Source of the DNA: Bacteroidota bacterium
GTDB lineage: Bacteria; Bacteroidota; Bacteroidia; Cytophagales; Cyclobacteriaceae
DNA length: 50,772 nucleotides
Reading direction: 5' to 3'
Assembly: GCA_013285945.1 (NCBI GenBank)
Contig: JABDGP010000015.1
Span: 1-50,772, forward strand
In this document: piece after piece, positions 31,640 to 40,942 of the stretch
Position numbering within the stretch: the first letter of the stretch is position 1
Layout: every line of letters starts with the position of its first letter
Program-made: the position numbers and the translations under genes
The notes under the pieces: model-generated
Databases searched by the model: none
What the model was told of the DNA's origin: nothing
What the model saw: the letters and a program-made list of their open reading frames with translations, nothing else

Positions 31640-33160
31640 CTAGGGCAGGATTTTCACGAGACCTTTTTTTACACCAACTGTTTTGCCAAGAAACTCTTTC
31701 GAATCGGGAAGCCTTACAGTTTCAACGTACCACCATTCGGCTTTTGCCTTTTGTGCTGTGAGAGTGAGTAACAAGTAGCCATGATCGCGATTGTTGAGGT
31801 ATTTCAGATGCGGGTTGTTCTTTAGCATTTTTACTTCTCGCACCTTTACCGAATCGTCAGGAGCATGTTCATTGCCATTAGCCGACGAAACACTTGGCGT
31901 TACTAATTCTGTAGCGAATGGTTTGTAGGTTTCCTTTACATCGGTAGCCACCTCAATAGCCCACGATGAATGTGCATCGCCGGTTATGAAAATGAGATCA
32001 CTGATTTTATTCTCCAAAATAAAATTTTTCAGTTTCCTTTTCTCAGCCCGATAGCCATCCCAACTATCAAAGTTGCGAGGCATCTGTGGATAAATCGCTT
32101 GTGTTTTCATGTCGGAAAAAATCACCTGGTTGCCAATCACCTTCCACAAAGCCTGAGAATTTTTCAATTGAGCTTCCATCCATTCGAGCTGTTCTTGACC
32201 GAGCATGCTGCGATTTTCACTTTCAAGTGTAGGATCGCTTAAACTATCTGCCTGTTTTTGACGACCTGCCAGCCGCTCGTCGAGCATTATCAGATCGGCC
32301 AGCTTCCCAAATGAAAACGTTCGGTAATGAGTGTTGCTTTCACGAATGGGAATCCATTCATAGTAAACTTGGCGCGCTGCTGCTTTTCGTTTCTCATAAT
32401 CACCTTCGTTCGACTGATGGTTTTGCGCGCCATTGATGTAGCTGTTGTTGGCAATCTCGTGGTCATCCCAAATGGCAATCATGGGATGCTTTATGCTGAC
32501 GTCATGTAATCCTTTATCAAGTCTGTATTGCGAATAGCGCAAACGATAGTCGCTCACTGAAATGATTTCATGTAGTGGAATGTTAATCCTGCTGATAGTC
32601 GTGTCACCATATTTTCCAGTTGCATATTCATAAATAAAATCTCCAAGATGAATAACAACATCTACTTCGGGGCGAAGAGCAATTTTTTCATATGGATTAA
32701 AGAAACCCCACTCCCAGTTGGCACAACTTACAACAGCGAGTTTGAGACTGTCGGGATTTTCCGGAAGCGTCTTTGTTTCGCCTGTTTCAGATGTTGCTCC
32801 AAGCGTGCTGAAATGATAAAAATATTTAGTCCCAGGTTGAAGGCCAATGACATCCACTTTTACTGTGAAGTCGCGCGCGGAGGAGGTAGAGAGCGTATCG
32901 GACTTTACAATCGAAGCAAAGTCCGGTGTTGTAGCGATTTCCCATTTCACCTTTACCGTAGCCAACGAATCATCGGGAGTTACACGGGTCCATAGAATAA
33001 CACGATCTTGCAATGGATCGCCTGACGCCACTCCGTGATAAAAAGGTTTTAGATTCTTATCGAAAAGATTAGCCACCGGCTCGACATACGTCTTTTTCTC
33101 TGCCTGACGAGCACATGAAAGCGCAAATAGAGACGAGATTAGAATAAAGTATTTTATCAT
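31640..33160 (-). CDS. PhoD-like alkaline phosphatase/phosphodiesterase lipoprotein
   Basis: A 506-residue protein. The N-terminus ends in lipobox LFALSC, so it is probably lipid-anchored. An Fn3-like N-terminal domain (about 40-130: YHGVASGDPLQDRVILWTRV, PGTKYFYHF) precedes the metallophosphatase domain with VVSCANW, VIHLGDFIYEY, AIWDDHEIANNSY and FITGDAHSSW, which hold the Fe/Ca-binding residues of PhoD enzymes. These hydrolyse phosphodiesters and monoesters, often under phosphate limitation. PhoD proteins usually use Tat; this one has a lipoprotein signal without twin arginines. The frame begins with a TTG at 33166; the ATG at 33160 is preferred. Confidence 0.92.
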   Translation of the reverse strand: MIKYFILISSLFALSCARQAEKKTYVEPVANLFDKNLKPFYHGVASGDPLQDRVILWTRVTPDDSLATVKVKWEIATTPDFASIVKSDTLSTSSARDFTVKVDVIGLQPGTKYFYHFSTLGATSETGETKTLPENPDSLKLAVVSCANWEWGFFNPYEKIALRPEVDVVIHLGDFIYEYATGKYGDTTISRINIPLHEIISVSDYRLRYSQYRLDKGLHDVSIKHPMIAIWDDHEIANNSYINGAQNHQSNEGDYEKRKAAARQVYYEWIPIRESNTHYRTFSFGKLADLIMLDERLAGRQKQADSLSDPTLESENRSMLGQEQLEWMEAQLKNSQALWKVIGNQVIFSDMKTQAIYPQMPRNFDSWDGYRAEKRKLKNFILENKISDLIFITGDAHSSWAIEVATDVKETYKPFATELVTPSVSSANGNEHAPDDSVKVREVKMLKNNPHLKYLNNRDHGYLLLTLTAQKAKAEWWYVETVRLPDSKEFLGKTVGVKKGLVKILP

Positions 33161-33361
33161 GACCAAATTTTGAACGAAAATACAATGAAGGATTTAAACA
33201 CAGTTTATACCACTTTGTACAAATTGTTAATTCATTGCCCGTCAATCTTAGCAATTTGAGGCAGATAGTGGCTGAAATGCTTTCATTTTCGTTCTGTAGA
33301 AAGATGGCTTTGAGAAGTCTGACAATACTTAAAGGATCCAGCCGCTGCTTAATTCAGAAAA

Positions 33362-34549
33362 TTACTCCACTCGTTCAATAATTTTTCCGGTCTTCTTATT
33401 TTTTAAGATCGCTTTTTTAGCTCCGTAGTGAGTCACTTCTTCTTTTACTAAATAATGTTCGGAATCGTAGGATTGCAAATGGCTGTCTTTACTCACACCT
33501 GTCCTTCCTCGCCAGATATTAAGTTGCACAGGCTCCCACAGCTTGCTCTTCGCAGATTTATAGGCAGCATCCAAAATTGTATTCACTACATATCCATCGT
33601 AAAAAGTTTCTTTTGGTGCAATTCCCTTCTCCATGGCGTTGAACATATCCATGAACATGTGATTGTAGCCAAGTTCATTAAGCTCATCGCCTACCGGAAA
33701 CAGCCAGCCCGAATTACTCTCGGCTTTTTCGGCAACGTAATCGGCACTTTTGCCGGTGGTGAACATTTCAAAACCAGTACGCAGAAAGTTATTTATCCAG
33801 ATAGTTCCTTCGGTGCCCATCACTTCATCGCGCAAATCGAGACCGCCGCGGAAAGTCCAGCTTACTTCAAATTGCCCTATTGCTCCGTTCTCGTATTTTA
33901 CCAAACCTATGGCATGATCCTCGGCATCAATAGGTTTGACTTGAGTATCGGCCCAGCACATAACTTCCACTGGCCGTACGTCTTTGCCAATGTAACTGCG
34001 GGCGATCTCCACGCAATGACAACCCAAGTCCAAAATACAACCCCCACCCGCTTGCTCTATATCCCAAAACCAATCGCTATGCGGCCCGGGATGTGTCTCT
34101 CTCGACTTTGCCCAAAGAATACGGCCGAGTGCTCCGTTCTTTACGCTTTCGTGAGCCTTAATAAATTTTGGAGTGTACACCAAGTCTTCGAGATAGCCAT
34201 TGAAGATGCCTGCTTTCTCTACGGCTTCAAGCATGCGCTGAGCTTCGGCAGCATTACGACCAAGTGGTTTAGTTGTGATTACAGCTTTTTTATGTTTGCA
34301 GCAAAGCATCACGGCTTCCTCATGTATATTATTGGGAAGCGAAATACAAACCACCTCCACTTCGGTCCGGGCAATGGCTTCTTCCATTTTTGTAGTTAAG
34401 AAAGGCACCTTGTAATCAGCGGCGAATTTTTTTGCACTCTCTTCCTTGCGGGAATAGATGCTTACGATTTTGTCTTTGCTGCGGTAGCCTTGTAATGAAT
34501 CGGCATAGAAGCGGCCTATAAAGCCCGAGCCAAGCATGGCAATGTTCAT
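33362..34549 (-). CDS. Gfo/Idh/MocA-family oxidoreductase
   Basis: A 395-residue protein. The Rossmann motif GSGFIGRFYADSL lies at the N-terminus; VEVVCISLPNNIHEEAVMLC, TTKPLGRNAAEAQRML (the catalytic lysine position) and GGGCILDLGCHCVEIARSYIG follow. These NAD(P)-dependent enzymes oxidise or reduce sugars, inositols and related compounds; the substrate cannot be told from sequence. I see no signal peptide, unlike many Bacteroidota relatives. It follows the beta-barrel gene with only one base between them. The 201-nt gap downstream (33161-33361) holds no gene and no clear terminator. Confidence 0.92.
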   Translation of the reverse strand: MNIAMLGSGFIGRFYADSLQGYRSKDKIVSIYSRKEESAKKFAADYKVPFLTTKMEEAIARTEVEVVCISLPNNIHEEAVMLCCKHKKAVITTKPLGRNAAEAQRMLEAVEKAGIFNGYLEDLVYTPKFIKAHESVKNGALGRILWAKSRETHPGPHSDWFWDIEQAGGGCILDLGCHCVEIARSYIGKDVRPVEVMCWADTQVKPIDAEDHAIGLVKYENGAIGQFEVSWTFRGGLDLRDEVMGTEGTIWINNFLRTGFEMFTTGKSADYVAEKAESNSGWLFPVGDELNELGYNHMFMDMFNAMEKGIAPKETFYDGYVVNTILDAAYKSAKSKLWEPVQLNIWRGRTGVSKDSHLQSYDSEHYLVKEEVTHYGAKKAILKNKKTGKIIERVE

Positions 34550-34550
34550 A

Positions 34551-35144
34551 TTATTTTATTTTCTTGAATTTGTATATCAAAATGAATTGAAGAGCACGGT
34601 TAGTGTACTTGAATGTTCCGTTGGCGTCATTCAACCAGATGTTTTTGGTTCCGATTAGGTAATTCACTCCCAGCGCAAAATTTTTATAGACATCTTGTTC
34701 GGCTCCCAAACTAAACCCAAAGTCATTTTTATGATAGGTTTTTGTAATGTCTTGATTGTTGATTTTGGTTCCTCCCAGGGTGAAACTCACGTAAGGCCCC
34801 GCGCATACGCTCAAGCGATGGGTAACATTATATCGTGCGGCGAAGGGAAGGGTTAAATAATTGATGTCGAGTTTGCTGATAGTACCTCCGTTGTCGGCAT
34901 AGCCAAGCCCGGAGTAGCGCGCACCTGCCCGTACGGCAAATAAATCGGTAATGCCCAATTCATAGAAGGCACCGAACGCCGGCTTTACAGAGTTTTTATA
35001 AAAAGCCGTAGTACTTGAGCCAAAGCCAAGGTCAACGTGAACTCGCTGATTAGCCACATTACTTCCTGCCTCCAATCCAAAGAAAGATTTTTGGCCATGT
35101 GCCAACGTAGTTATACAAACCAGTGCGATCAGAAGCTTTTTCAC
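34551..35144 (-). CDS. Outer-membrane beta-barrel (porin-family) protein
   Basis: A 197-residue protein. The signal peptide (KKLLIALVCITTLAHGQ) is followed by alternating strands such as KSFFGLEAGSNVANQ, FGAFYELGITDLFAVRAGARYS, YLTLPFAARYNVTHRLSVCAGPYVSF and FALGVNYLIGTKN, ending FILIYKFKK. This is the layout of the eight-stranded OMP_b-brl_2 proteins of Bacteroidota. There is no ATG: GTG at 35144 gives a standard signal peptide, while TTG at 35150 adds two residues. It lies one base upstream of the Gfo/Idh/MocA gene and diverges from the rimP operon. Confidence 0.82.
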   Translation of the reverse strand: MKKLLIALVCITTLAHGQKSFFGLEAGSNVANQRVHVDLGFGSSTTAFYKNSVKPAFGAFYELGITDLFAVRAGARYSGLGYADNGGTISKLDINYLTLPFAARYNVTHRLSVCAGPYVSFTLGGTKINNQDITKTYHKNDFGFSLGAEQDVYKNFALGVNYLIGTKNIWLNDANGTFKYTNRALQFILIYKFKKIK

Positions 35145-35221
35145 GTTCAAAAGTAGATTTTTTCTGCAACGATTTTAAACTCCATCAAACCTTTCGATTG
35201 GAACGCATAATCCCGTTTCAT

Positions 35222-35252
35222 TTTGCACATCCCAAAAAAACATTTACCTTTG
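35222..35252 (+). promoter_or_regulatory. Promoter of the rimP-nusA-infB operon
   Basis: TTTG at 35222-35225 and TACCTTTG at 35245-35252 are exact matches to the Bacteroidota -33 and -7 elements, 19 nt apart. Transcription should start near 35257, giving a leader of about 52 nt that contains the hairpin at 35278-35300. Confidence 0.75.
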
Positions 35253-35277
35253 CATCACTTCTTAAGAGAATATGTTT

Positions 35278-35300
35278 AGAGGGGACCGCAAGTCCCCTCT
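35278..35300 (+). promoter_or_regulatory. Leader hairpin immediately upstream of rimP
   Basis: AGAGGGGAC (35278-35286) pairs perfectly with GTCCCCTCT (35292-35300) across a 5-nt loop CGCAA. It is followed by TTTCTTTCT and then the rimP ATG at 35309, so the stem occupies the translation-initiation region. The T-run is broken, so it may act as an attenuator, an operon-control structure bound by a protein, or an RNA-stabilising hairpin. Confidence 0.7.
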
Positions 35301-35308
35301 TTCTTTCT

Positions 35309-35767
35309 ATGGAAATTAAAGAGAAAATACAGGAATTGGCCAATGCGAGCCTCACCAGCCCGGCCCACTTTGTGGTGGATGTGATTGTGAGCAAGCATAA
35401 ACCCTTGAAGTTTACGGTAATCCTTGACGGAGATCAGGGTATTACCATCGACGACTGCGCTATGTTGAGCCGAATCCTTAATAACTCCTTGGAAAGCCTG
35501 ATAGATGAACAGTATTCTCTGGAAGTATCCACTCCAGGGCTCGACCATCCGCTCAAGCTGAAACGTCAGTTTGAAAAGAATAAGGGACGGAAACTGAAGG
35601 TGCACTACAAGGATAAAAGCATTCTGTTCGGCACATTACAAGCATCGGATGAAGAAAAAATTGTAATCGAAGCAGAACAAAAAGAAAGAAAGAAGACCGA
35701 AAGCAATATCATAGAAATTCCATTTACAGAAATTGAAAAAGCATTTGTAACAGTATCTTTTAAATAG
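35309..35767 (+). CDS. rimP: Ribosome maturation factor RimP
   Basis: A 152-residue protein. FVVDVIVSKHKPLKFTVILDGDQGITIDDCAMLSRILN and YSLEVSTPGLDHPLK (quoted in two parts, about 25-62 and 76-90) are the RimP core, including the STPGLDRPL-type signature. RimP helps 30S ribosome subunit maturation. The frame stays open upstream to 35123, but the family N-terminus is at the ATG at 35309, directly after the leader hairpin. It is the first gene of rimP-nusA-infB, an order conserved across bacteria. Confidence 0.93.
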   Translation: MEIKEKIQELANASLTSPAHFVVDVIVSKHKPLKFTVILDGDQGITIDDCAMLSRILNNSLESLIDEQYSLEVSTPGLDHPLKLKRQFEKNKGRKLKVHYKDKSILFGTLQASDEEKIVIEAEQKERKKTESNIIEIPFTEIEKAFVTVSFK

Positions 35768-35775
35768 ACAGAACT

Positions 35776-37023
35776 ATGGACGCATCAACATTAATTGAAT
35801 CGTTTGCCGACTTCGCGAAGCAGAAGAACATTGACAGGCCTACCATGATCCGTATCCTCGAGGATGTATTTCGCAACATGATCCGCAAGAAATACGTGCA
35901 AGACGACAACTTCGATATCATTGTCAATGCCGATAAAGGCGATTTGGAAATTTGGCGCTTTCGCGAAATTGTAGAAGACGAATCGGAAGATATTTGGGAT
36001 CATGATAAGATCAGTCTCACGGAAGCTCAAAAAATAGAACCCGATTTTGAAGTAGGCGAAGAAGTAGCTGAAGAAATTCACTTGGAAGATTTCGGTCGCA
36101 GAGCTGTGACTACGGCTCGTCAGGCGCTGATGCAAAAAGTGAAAGACTTAGAGAAAGACATTTTATTTCAAAAATATAAAGATATCGCAGGCGAGATCAT
36201 CAGCGGAGAAGTTTATCAGGTGCTGAGCCGCGAAGTGTTATTGACCGATGCTGAAGGAAATGAGATTGCCATCCCACGGACTGAGCAAATCCCAAAAGAC
36301 CGTTACCGCAAAGGCGAAACAGTACGATCAATTGTTCACAAAGTGGATATGTTGAACGGCAGCCCGAAAATTATCTTATCACGTACCTCACCAGTGTTTC
36401 TGGAGCGATTGTTTGAACAGGAAGTACCTGAAGTATATGACGGACTGATCACTATTAAAAAAGTGGTTCGTGAACCAGGCGAGCGCGCCAAAGTTGCTGT
36501 TGAATCTTATGATGACCGCATCGATCCTGTGGGCGCTTGTGTGGGTATGAAAGGCTCACGTATTCACGCTATTGTGCGCGAACTTCAAAATGAAAACATC
36601 GATGTAATCAATTACACTGAAAATCTCGAGTTGTACATTCAGCGTGCACTTAGCCCGGCAAAAATTGTTAGTATAAAAATCGATAAAGACAGTGGTCGTG
36701 TAGCTGTTTTCCTCAAGCCCGATCAGGTTTCGTTAGCGATTGGCAAAGGAGGCTTGAACATTAAGCTTGCCAGCCGGTTGGTGGGTATGGAAATAGACGT
36801 GTTCCGCGAAACGGATGGTACACAAAGTGAGGAAGATGTTGACCTTGACGAGTTCAGCGACGAAGTAGAAAGCTGGGTCATTGACGAACTCAAACGTATC
36901 GGATTAGATACTGCCAGAAGCGTACTCGCCTTGAACAAAGAAGAACTTGTTCGCAGAACGGATCTGGAAGAAGAAACAGTTGATCTGATTTTGAATGTAT
37001 TGAAAAAGGAATTTGAAGAGTAA
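35776..37023 (+). CDS. nusA: Transcription termination/antitermination factor NusA
   Basis: A 415-residue protein in the standard NusA order: an N-terminal RNA polymerase-binding domain (about 1-125), S1 domain (about 130-200, GEIISGEVYQV), then KH1/KH2 (about 230-345; GACVGMKGSRIHAIVRELQ, IGKGGLNIKLASRLVG). The C-terminus keeps a short helix-hairpin-helix-like segment. It binds RNA polymerase and controls pausing, termination and antitermination. It lies 8 nt after rimP. The start is an ATG at 35776. Confidence 0.97.
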   Translation: MDASTLIESFADFAKQKNIDRPTMIRILEDVFRNMIRKKYVQDDNFDIIVNADKGDLEIWRFREIVEDESEDIWDHDKISLTEAQKIEPDFEVGEEVAEEIHLEDFGRRAVTTARQALMQKVKDLEKDILFQKYKDIAGEIISGEVYQVLSREVLLTDAEGNEIAIPRTEQIPKDRYRKGETVRSIVHKVDMLNGSPKIILSRTSPVFLERLFEQEVPEVYDGLITIKKVVREPGERAKVAVESYDDRIDPVGACVGMKGSRIHAIVRELQNENIDVINYTENLELYIQRALSPAKIVSIKIDKDSGRVAVFLKPDQVSLAIGKGGLNIKLASRLVGMEIDVFRETDGTQSEEDVDLDEFSDEVESWVIDELKRIGLDTARSVLALNKEELVRRTDLEEETVDLILNVLKKEFEE

Positions 37024-37085
37024 CGCAAGGTCAGTTTTTACAATTACGTAAACATAGAAATCAATAAAATAGCAGATATTTGAGC

Positions 37086-39725
37086 ATGGCAGAAGAAAAG
37101 GGTATACGATTAGGACAAGCATCACGCAAACTCAATGTGGGCCATAATACCATTTTGGATTTCTTGGCGAAAAAGGGTTTTTCGGTTGAGAATAACCCAA
37201 ATGCCAAGTTGACGGCCGATCAGTTTGCCATGCTTGCCAAAGAATACGCTTCATCCGCCTCAGAAAAACTGGAAGCTTCCGGCCTTACTATCGGTACCAA
37301 ACATGGTGAACCTCAGGTGGTAAAGACAGAACCCGAAGTGCATCGCAAGAAAGTGGATGAAGAGGAGAGCATGCTCATCAAGAACTTGGGTTCTAAAGAA
37401 ATTATTAAGCATAAGGATGAGCCTAAAGCTGAAAAAGTAGAGATTGAAAAACCCAAACTCGAAGGTTTTAAAGTTTTAGGAAAAGTTGACTTAGAGCCCA
37501 AAAAGGCTAAGGAAGTTGAAGAAGTAAAAGCAAAAGAAAAAACAGTTGAGGTAAAACCGGAGCCTGTAAAACCGGAGCCTGAGAAAGCACCTGAACCAGA
37601 ACTAGAATTGATCAAAGCTAGGGCGGGCAAACTACAAGGCTTAAAAGTGGTTGACAAAATCGAACTGCCTGTAGCGTCGTCAGATCCTAACAAAACACCT
37701 GCGTCTCAACAAAAAAGACCACGCAAACGGATCCCTAATTTCAATGAACAAAGAGGAGGAAGTGCACGGCCTGCTCCCGGCGGGAAACCAAAACCTTCAC
37801 CGCGTGTTCAAAAGGTTGAACCGACAGATAAAGAGATTCAGGATCAAATTCGGGCAACACTTGCCAAGTTAAGTGGTGGTCAAAAGAAATTTTCCGGTGC
37901 CAAGTATCGCAAAGAAAAACGCCAGGCAGTTTCTGATGCTGAAGTAGAGCGTTTGCAACAAGAGCAAGAGCAGTCTAAAACACTTAAGGTAACGGAATTT
38001 ATATCGGCCAATGACCTTGCCTCGTTGATGAACGTATCAGTAAACGATGTGATATCAACCTGCATGGGGCTGGGTATGTTTGTTTCCATCAACCAACGCT
38101 TGGATGCGGAAGCTATCACGGTGATTGCCGATGAGTTTGGTTATGAAGTGCAGTTTACTACGTCTGAGGAAGAGCCGGTAGCTGTGGAAGAGCGGGATGC
38201 TGAGGAAGACTTAAAACCACGTGCGCCTATAGTAACAATTATGGGTCACGTAGATCATGGAAAAACTTCATTGTTGGATTACATACGTAATACCAAAGTG
38301 GTTGCTTCAGAAGCCGGCGGTATTACCCAACACATTGGGGCGTATGATGTAATGACCAAAAAAGGACATAAAATAGCGTTCCTCGATACTCCTGGTCACG
38401 AAGCATTTACAGCTATGCGTGCCCGCGGTGCAAAGCTCACAGATATTGCAATTATTGTAGTGGCTGCCGACGATGATGTGATGCCACAAACTAAAGAAGC
38501 AATCAATCATGCTCAGGTTGCAGGCGTTCCTATCGTATTCGCTATTAATAAAATTGATAAACCAGCAGCCAACCCTGAAAAAGTAAAAGAATCTCTTTCT
38601 AAAATAAATATTTTGGTGGAAGACTGGGGTGGTAAATACCAAAGCCAGGGTATTTCTGCTAAGACAGGAGTTGGAATTGAAGAATTGCTTGAGAAAGTTT
38701 TGCTTGAAGCTGAATTACTTAACCTAAAAGCTAATGCAGACAAACCTGCAGTTGGGTCAATCATTGAAGCTTCTCTGGACAAAGGACGTGGATATGTAAC
38801 CACACTGATGGTGCAGTCGGGCACTTTGAAAATTGGAGATATCATGGTGGCGGGATCCAACCACGGCCGCGTAAAGGCAATGTTTGACGACACCGGTAAG
38901 AAAGTGAATGAGGCGGGCCCTTCAACGCCTGTACAAGTTTTAGGATTAGATGGCGCACCTCAGGCTGGTGAAAAATTTCAGGTGTTTGAAACTGATCGTG
39001 AGGCACGTGAAGTTGCCAACAAGAGGAGCCAGATTTTACGTGAACAAAGCATCCGTACTAAGAAGCATATCACACTTGATGAAATTGGAAGACGACTCGC
39101 GATAGGTTCGTTCAAGCAATTGAATGTAATTGTGAAAGGCGATGTGGATGGCTCTGTGGAGGCACTTTCTGATTCACTCTTGAAGCTTACTACGGAAAAA
39201 GTTGCTGTAAGCATTATTCACAAAGCTGTTGGGCAGATTTCCGAGTCTGACGTATTGCTTGCTTCGGCATCCGATGCAATTATTGTCGGCTTCCAGGTAA
39301 GGCCATCAGCTTCAGCACGTAGACTTGCAGATAACGAAGAAATAGAAATCCGGTTGTACTCGATCATCTACGATGCTATCAATGAAGTGAAGGCAGCGAT
39401 GGAAGGTATGCTCGAGAAAGAAATGGAAGAAGTGATCGTGGGTAATGCCGAAGTTCGCGATGTATTTAAGATTACAAAAGTGGGTACCGTTGCAGGTTGT
39501 ATGGTTACCGACGGCTACATCAAGCGCAATAATCCAATCCGTTTGATTCGCGATGGTATCGTTGTGTTTGCGGGCAAGCTCACTTCGCTGAAACGACACA
39601 AAGACGATGCAAGTGAAGTGAAGTCTGGTTTTGATTGCGGTATGGGTATCGATGGCTTCAACGACATTAAGGTCGGTGATGTAATCGAAAGCTATGAAAT
39701 GAAAGAAGTGAAGAAGTCTCTTTAA
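37086..39725 (+). CDS. infB: Translation initiation factor IF-2
   Basis: An 879-residue GTPase. A short N-terminal IF2-N-like domain (1-55) is followed by a long charged low-complexity region (about 60-300, K/E/P-rich, with a 15-nt tandem duplication), a second IF2-N domain (about 300-360), and then the G domain: G1 GHVDHGKT (387-394), DTPGHEAF (G3) and NKID (G4). The C-terminal domains include the C2 fMet-tRNA-binding region ([16 protein letters not shown] and [11 protein letters not shown]). It brings initiator tRNA to the 30S subunit. The longest frame begins with TTG at 37080; the ATG at 37086 is preferred. A strong terminator lies 22 nt after the stop. Confidence 0.97.
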   Translation: MAEEKGIRLGQASRKLNVGHNTILDFLAKKGFSVENNPNAKLTADQFAMLAKEYASSASEKLEASGLTIGTKHGEPQVVKTEPEVHRKKVDEEESMLIKNLGSKEIIKHKDEPKAEKVEIEKPKLEGFKVLGKVDLEPKKAKEVEEVKAKEKTVEVKPEPVKPEPEKAPEPELELIKARAGKLQGLKVVDKIELPVASSDPNKTPASQQKRPRKRIPNFNEQRGGSARPAPGGKPKPSPRVQKVEPTDKEIQDQIRATLAKLSGGQKKFSGAKYRKEKRQAVSDAEVERLQQEQEQSKTLKVTEFISANDLASLMNVSVNDVISTCMGLGMFVSINQRLDAEAITVIADEFGYEVQFTTSEEEPVAVEERDAEEDLKPRAPIVTIMGHVDHGKTSLLDYIRNTKVVASEAGGITQHIGAYDVMTKKGHKIAFLDTPGHEAFTAMRARGAKLTDIAIIVVAADDDVMPQTKEAINHAQVAGVPIVFAINKIDKPAANPEKVKESLSKINILVEDWGGKYQSQGISAKTGVGIEELLEKVLLEAELLNLKANADKPAVGSIIEASLDKGRGYVTTLMVQSGTLKIGDIMVAGSNHGRVKAMFDDTGKKVNEAGPSTPVQVLGLDGAPQAGEKFQVFETDREAREVANKRSQILREQSIRTKKHITLDEIGRRLAIGSFKQLNVIVKGDVDGSVEALSDSLLKLTTEKVAVSIIHKAVGQISESDVLLASASDAIIVGFQVRPSASARRLADNEEIEIRLYSIIYDAINEVKAAMEGMLEKEMEEVIVGNAEVRDVFKITKVGTVAGCMVTDGYIKRNNPIRLIRDGIVVFAGKLTSLKRHKDDASEVKSGFDCGMGIDGFNDIKVGDVIESYEMKEVKKSL
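37551..37580 (+). repeat. 15-nt tandem duplication inside infB
   Basis: GTAAAACCGGAGCCT occurs twice in direct succession (37551-37565, 37566-37580), encoding VKPEP twice in frame in the disordered N-terminal part of IF-2. Repeat number here probably varies between strains without affecting function. Confidence 0.85.
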
Positions 39726-39746
39726 AGACCTTCATTAATGATAAAT

Positions 39747-39776
39747 AAAAAAAGCCGGCACTAGACCGGCTTTTTT
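39747..39776 (+). terminator. Rho-independent terminator after infB (probably bidirectional)
   Basis: GCCGG (39754-39758) pairs with CCGGC (39766-39770) around the loop CACTAGA; seven A before (39747-39753) and six T after (39771-39776) extend the stem and give the U-tract. The A-tract on the other side lets it also serve the convergent RDD gene ending at 39792. Confidence 0.88.
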
Positions 39777-39791
39777 ATTTTCAAGAAGCTT

Positions 39792-40283
39792 TTACGCTTT
39801 TGCTTTCTTTACCACCAAAGTACTGGCAATAATGTCGTGCAGCGCTTGTTTCTTTTCAGTAAAGCCAGCGATGATATAGCCGATGGCCAAAATCATTCCG
39901 CTGATAATTTTACAAAGATTACGGATAAGCGCTTTAGTGAAATCGAGCTTTGCTCCATTAGTATCAGTCACAACTAATCCAAGCGCCATTTTGCCAAGGC
40001 TACCTTGAAACTTTGAAGATTCCATTAACGAGTGATAAAGAATATCCACTACTCTTTTCACAAACCAGGCAATACCAAACATAGCAGAGAGCGTTGCAAC
40101 CATTGCAGCGATATCGACTTCGTCAGGTGAATTGAAACCAGAGAACGGAAAGCCACCGGCAGCAGAGATTCCGATGGCCGCTAATATTGGTGCAAGGATT
40201 ATCCAATCGATACAGCCAACAACGATTGCATCAATTATAAAGGCTACAAATCGCAGCCAAAATCCAGCGTAGTTAGTATTCAT
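39792..40283 (-). CDS. RDD-family membrane protein
   Basis: A 163-residue protein with three to four membrane segments (about 9-35, 60-80, 118-140). NYAGFWLRFVAFIIDAIVVG contains the conserved R and D, and QGSLGKMALGLVVTD with RNLCKIISGM is the second signature of RDD proteins. A few RDD proteins have been linked to ion (Na+/H+) transport; most are uncharacterised. It converges on infB and shares its terminator. The start is an ATG at 40283; downstream order on this strand gives no pathway clue. Confidence 0.88.
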   Translation of the reverse strand: MNTNYAGFWLRFVAFIIDAIVVGCIDWIILAPILAAIGISAAGGFPFSGFNSPDEVDIAAMVATLSAMFGIAWFVKRVVDILYHSLMESSKFQGSLGKMALGLVVTDTNGAKLDFTKALIRNLCKIISGMILAIGYIIAGFTEKKQALHDIIASTLVVKKAKA

Positions 40284-40357
40284 AGTTTTAGGGTTTAATT
40301 AGGTTGATTAAATGTAACAAAAGGTTTTAGGCTCCCAAAGAGATCAGTCAGAATTTC

Positions 40358-40365
40358 TATTTTTG
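40358..40365 (+). promoter_or_regulatory. Candidate -7 element upstream of the DinB-like gene
   Basis: TATTTTTG, an exact TAnnTTTG, ends 15 nt before the ATG at 40381. Transcription would start near 40370, so the leader is about 10 nt. No clear -33 element is visible. Confidence 0.45.
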
Positions 40366-40380
40366 CCAAGTCAAAAAAAG

Positions 40381-40902
40381 ATGAATAAACAACTTCAAAA
40401 GCTTTATGACTCCATCGAGGCGCAGCGAATCAATTTGCTGTCATCCGTGCAAAATCTTCCAGCTGACAAACTCAATGGGAGACTTCAAGGGAAATGGTCG
40501 ATCAATCAAATCATTGCACACCTGATTGCTGCGGAACGACTAACAGTCACCTATATTGAAAAAAAGATACAAGGTGTAAACGATGTTGATGACAGTGGTT
40601 TGAGGGAAGAACTGAAAATGATTTTACTGATCTTATCTCAGAGGTTGCCTTTCAAATTCAGAGCGCCAAAAGTGGTTGTAGAGAATACTGCGAAAGAAAC
40701 TGAGCTTAGCAAACTTGCCGATAATTGGGGCATTGTGCGCACCGATTTCAAAAAATTATTGGACGGTATTGAAGATCAGCATCTCCGACGAAAAATTTAT
40801 AAACACGTGCGTGTGGGTATGATGAATATAACTCATGCAGTAAAATTTTTCCGCGAGCATGTAAGTCATCATACACCGCAAATAAAAAAATTATTGAAGT
40901 AG
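40381..40902 (+). CDS. DinB-superfamily protein (DinB_2-like)
   Basis: A 173-residue four-helix-bundle protein. KWSINQIIAHLIAAERL and the C-terminal HAVKFFREHVSHHTPQI supply the histidines expected for the metal site of DinB/YfiT proteins. Many family members are metal-dependent thiol transferases acting with bacillithiol or mycothiol; others are uncharacterised. The longest frame starts with TTG at 40363; the ATG at 40381 is used because it follows a consensus -7 element at the right distance. A second DinB-fold gene lies at 46921-47439, unrelated in detail. Confidence 0.78.
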   Translation: MNKQLQKLYDSIEAQRINLLSSVQNLPADKLNGRLQGKWSINQIIAHLIAAERLTVTYIEKKIQGVNDVDDSGLREELKMILLILSQRLPFKFRAPKVVVENTAKETELSKLADNWGIVRTDFKKLLDGIEDQHLRRKIYKHVRVGMMNITHAVKFFREHVSHHTPQIKKLLK

Positions 40903-40942
40903 AAATAATATTTGATCATCTTCCAACAATTTAATTTCAATC

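Noticed and set aside
33161-33361. A small gene or RNA in the 201-nt gap
   Set aside because: No frame with a convincing start or composition, and no strong hairpin; only near-promoter motifs such as TATTTTCG on the minus strand.
33455-34399. 314-codon plus-strand open frame opposite the Gfo/Idh/MocA gene
   Set aside because: The minus-strand protein has full family motifs; the opposite frame is Cys/His/Phe-rich as expected for a shadow.
35123-35308. N-terminal extension of RimP
   Set aside because: The extra 62 codons cover the promoter and leader hairpin and have no family similarity; the conserved N-terminus begins at 35309.
40284-40357. Divergent promoter for the RDD gene (TTTTG followed by TAATTAAA on the minus strand)
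   Set aside because: The -7 match is poor and the spacing short (16 nt); not strong enough to list.
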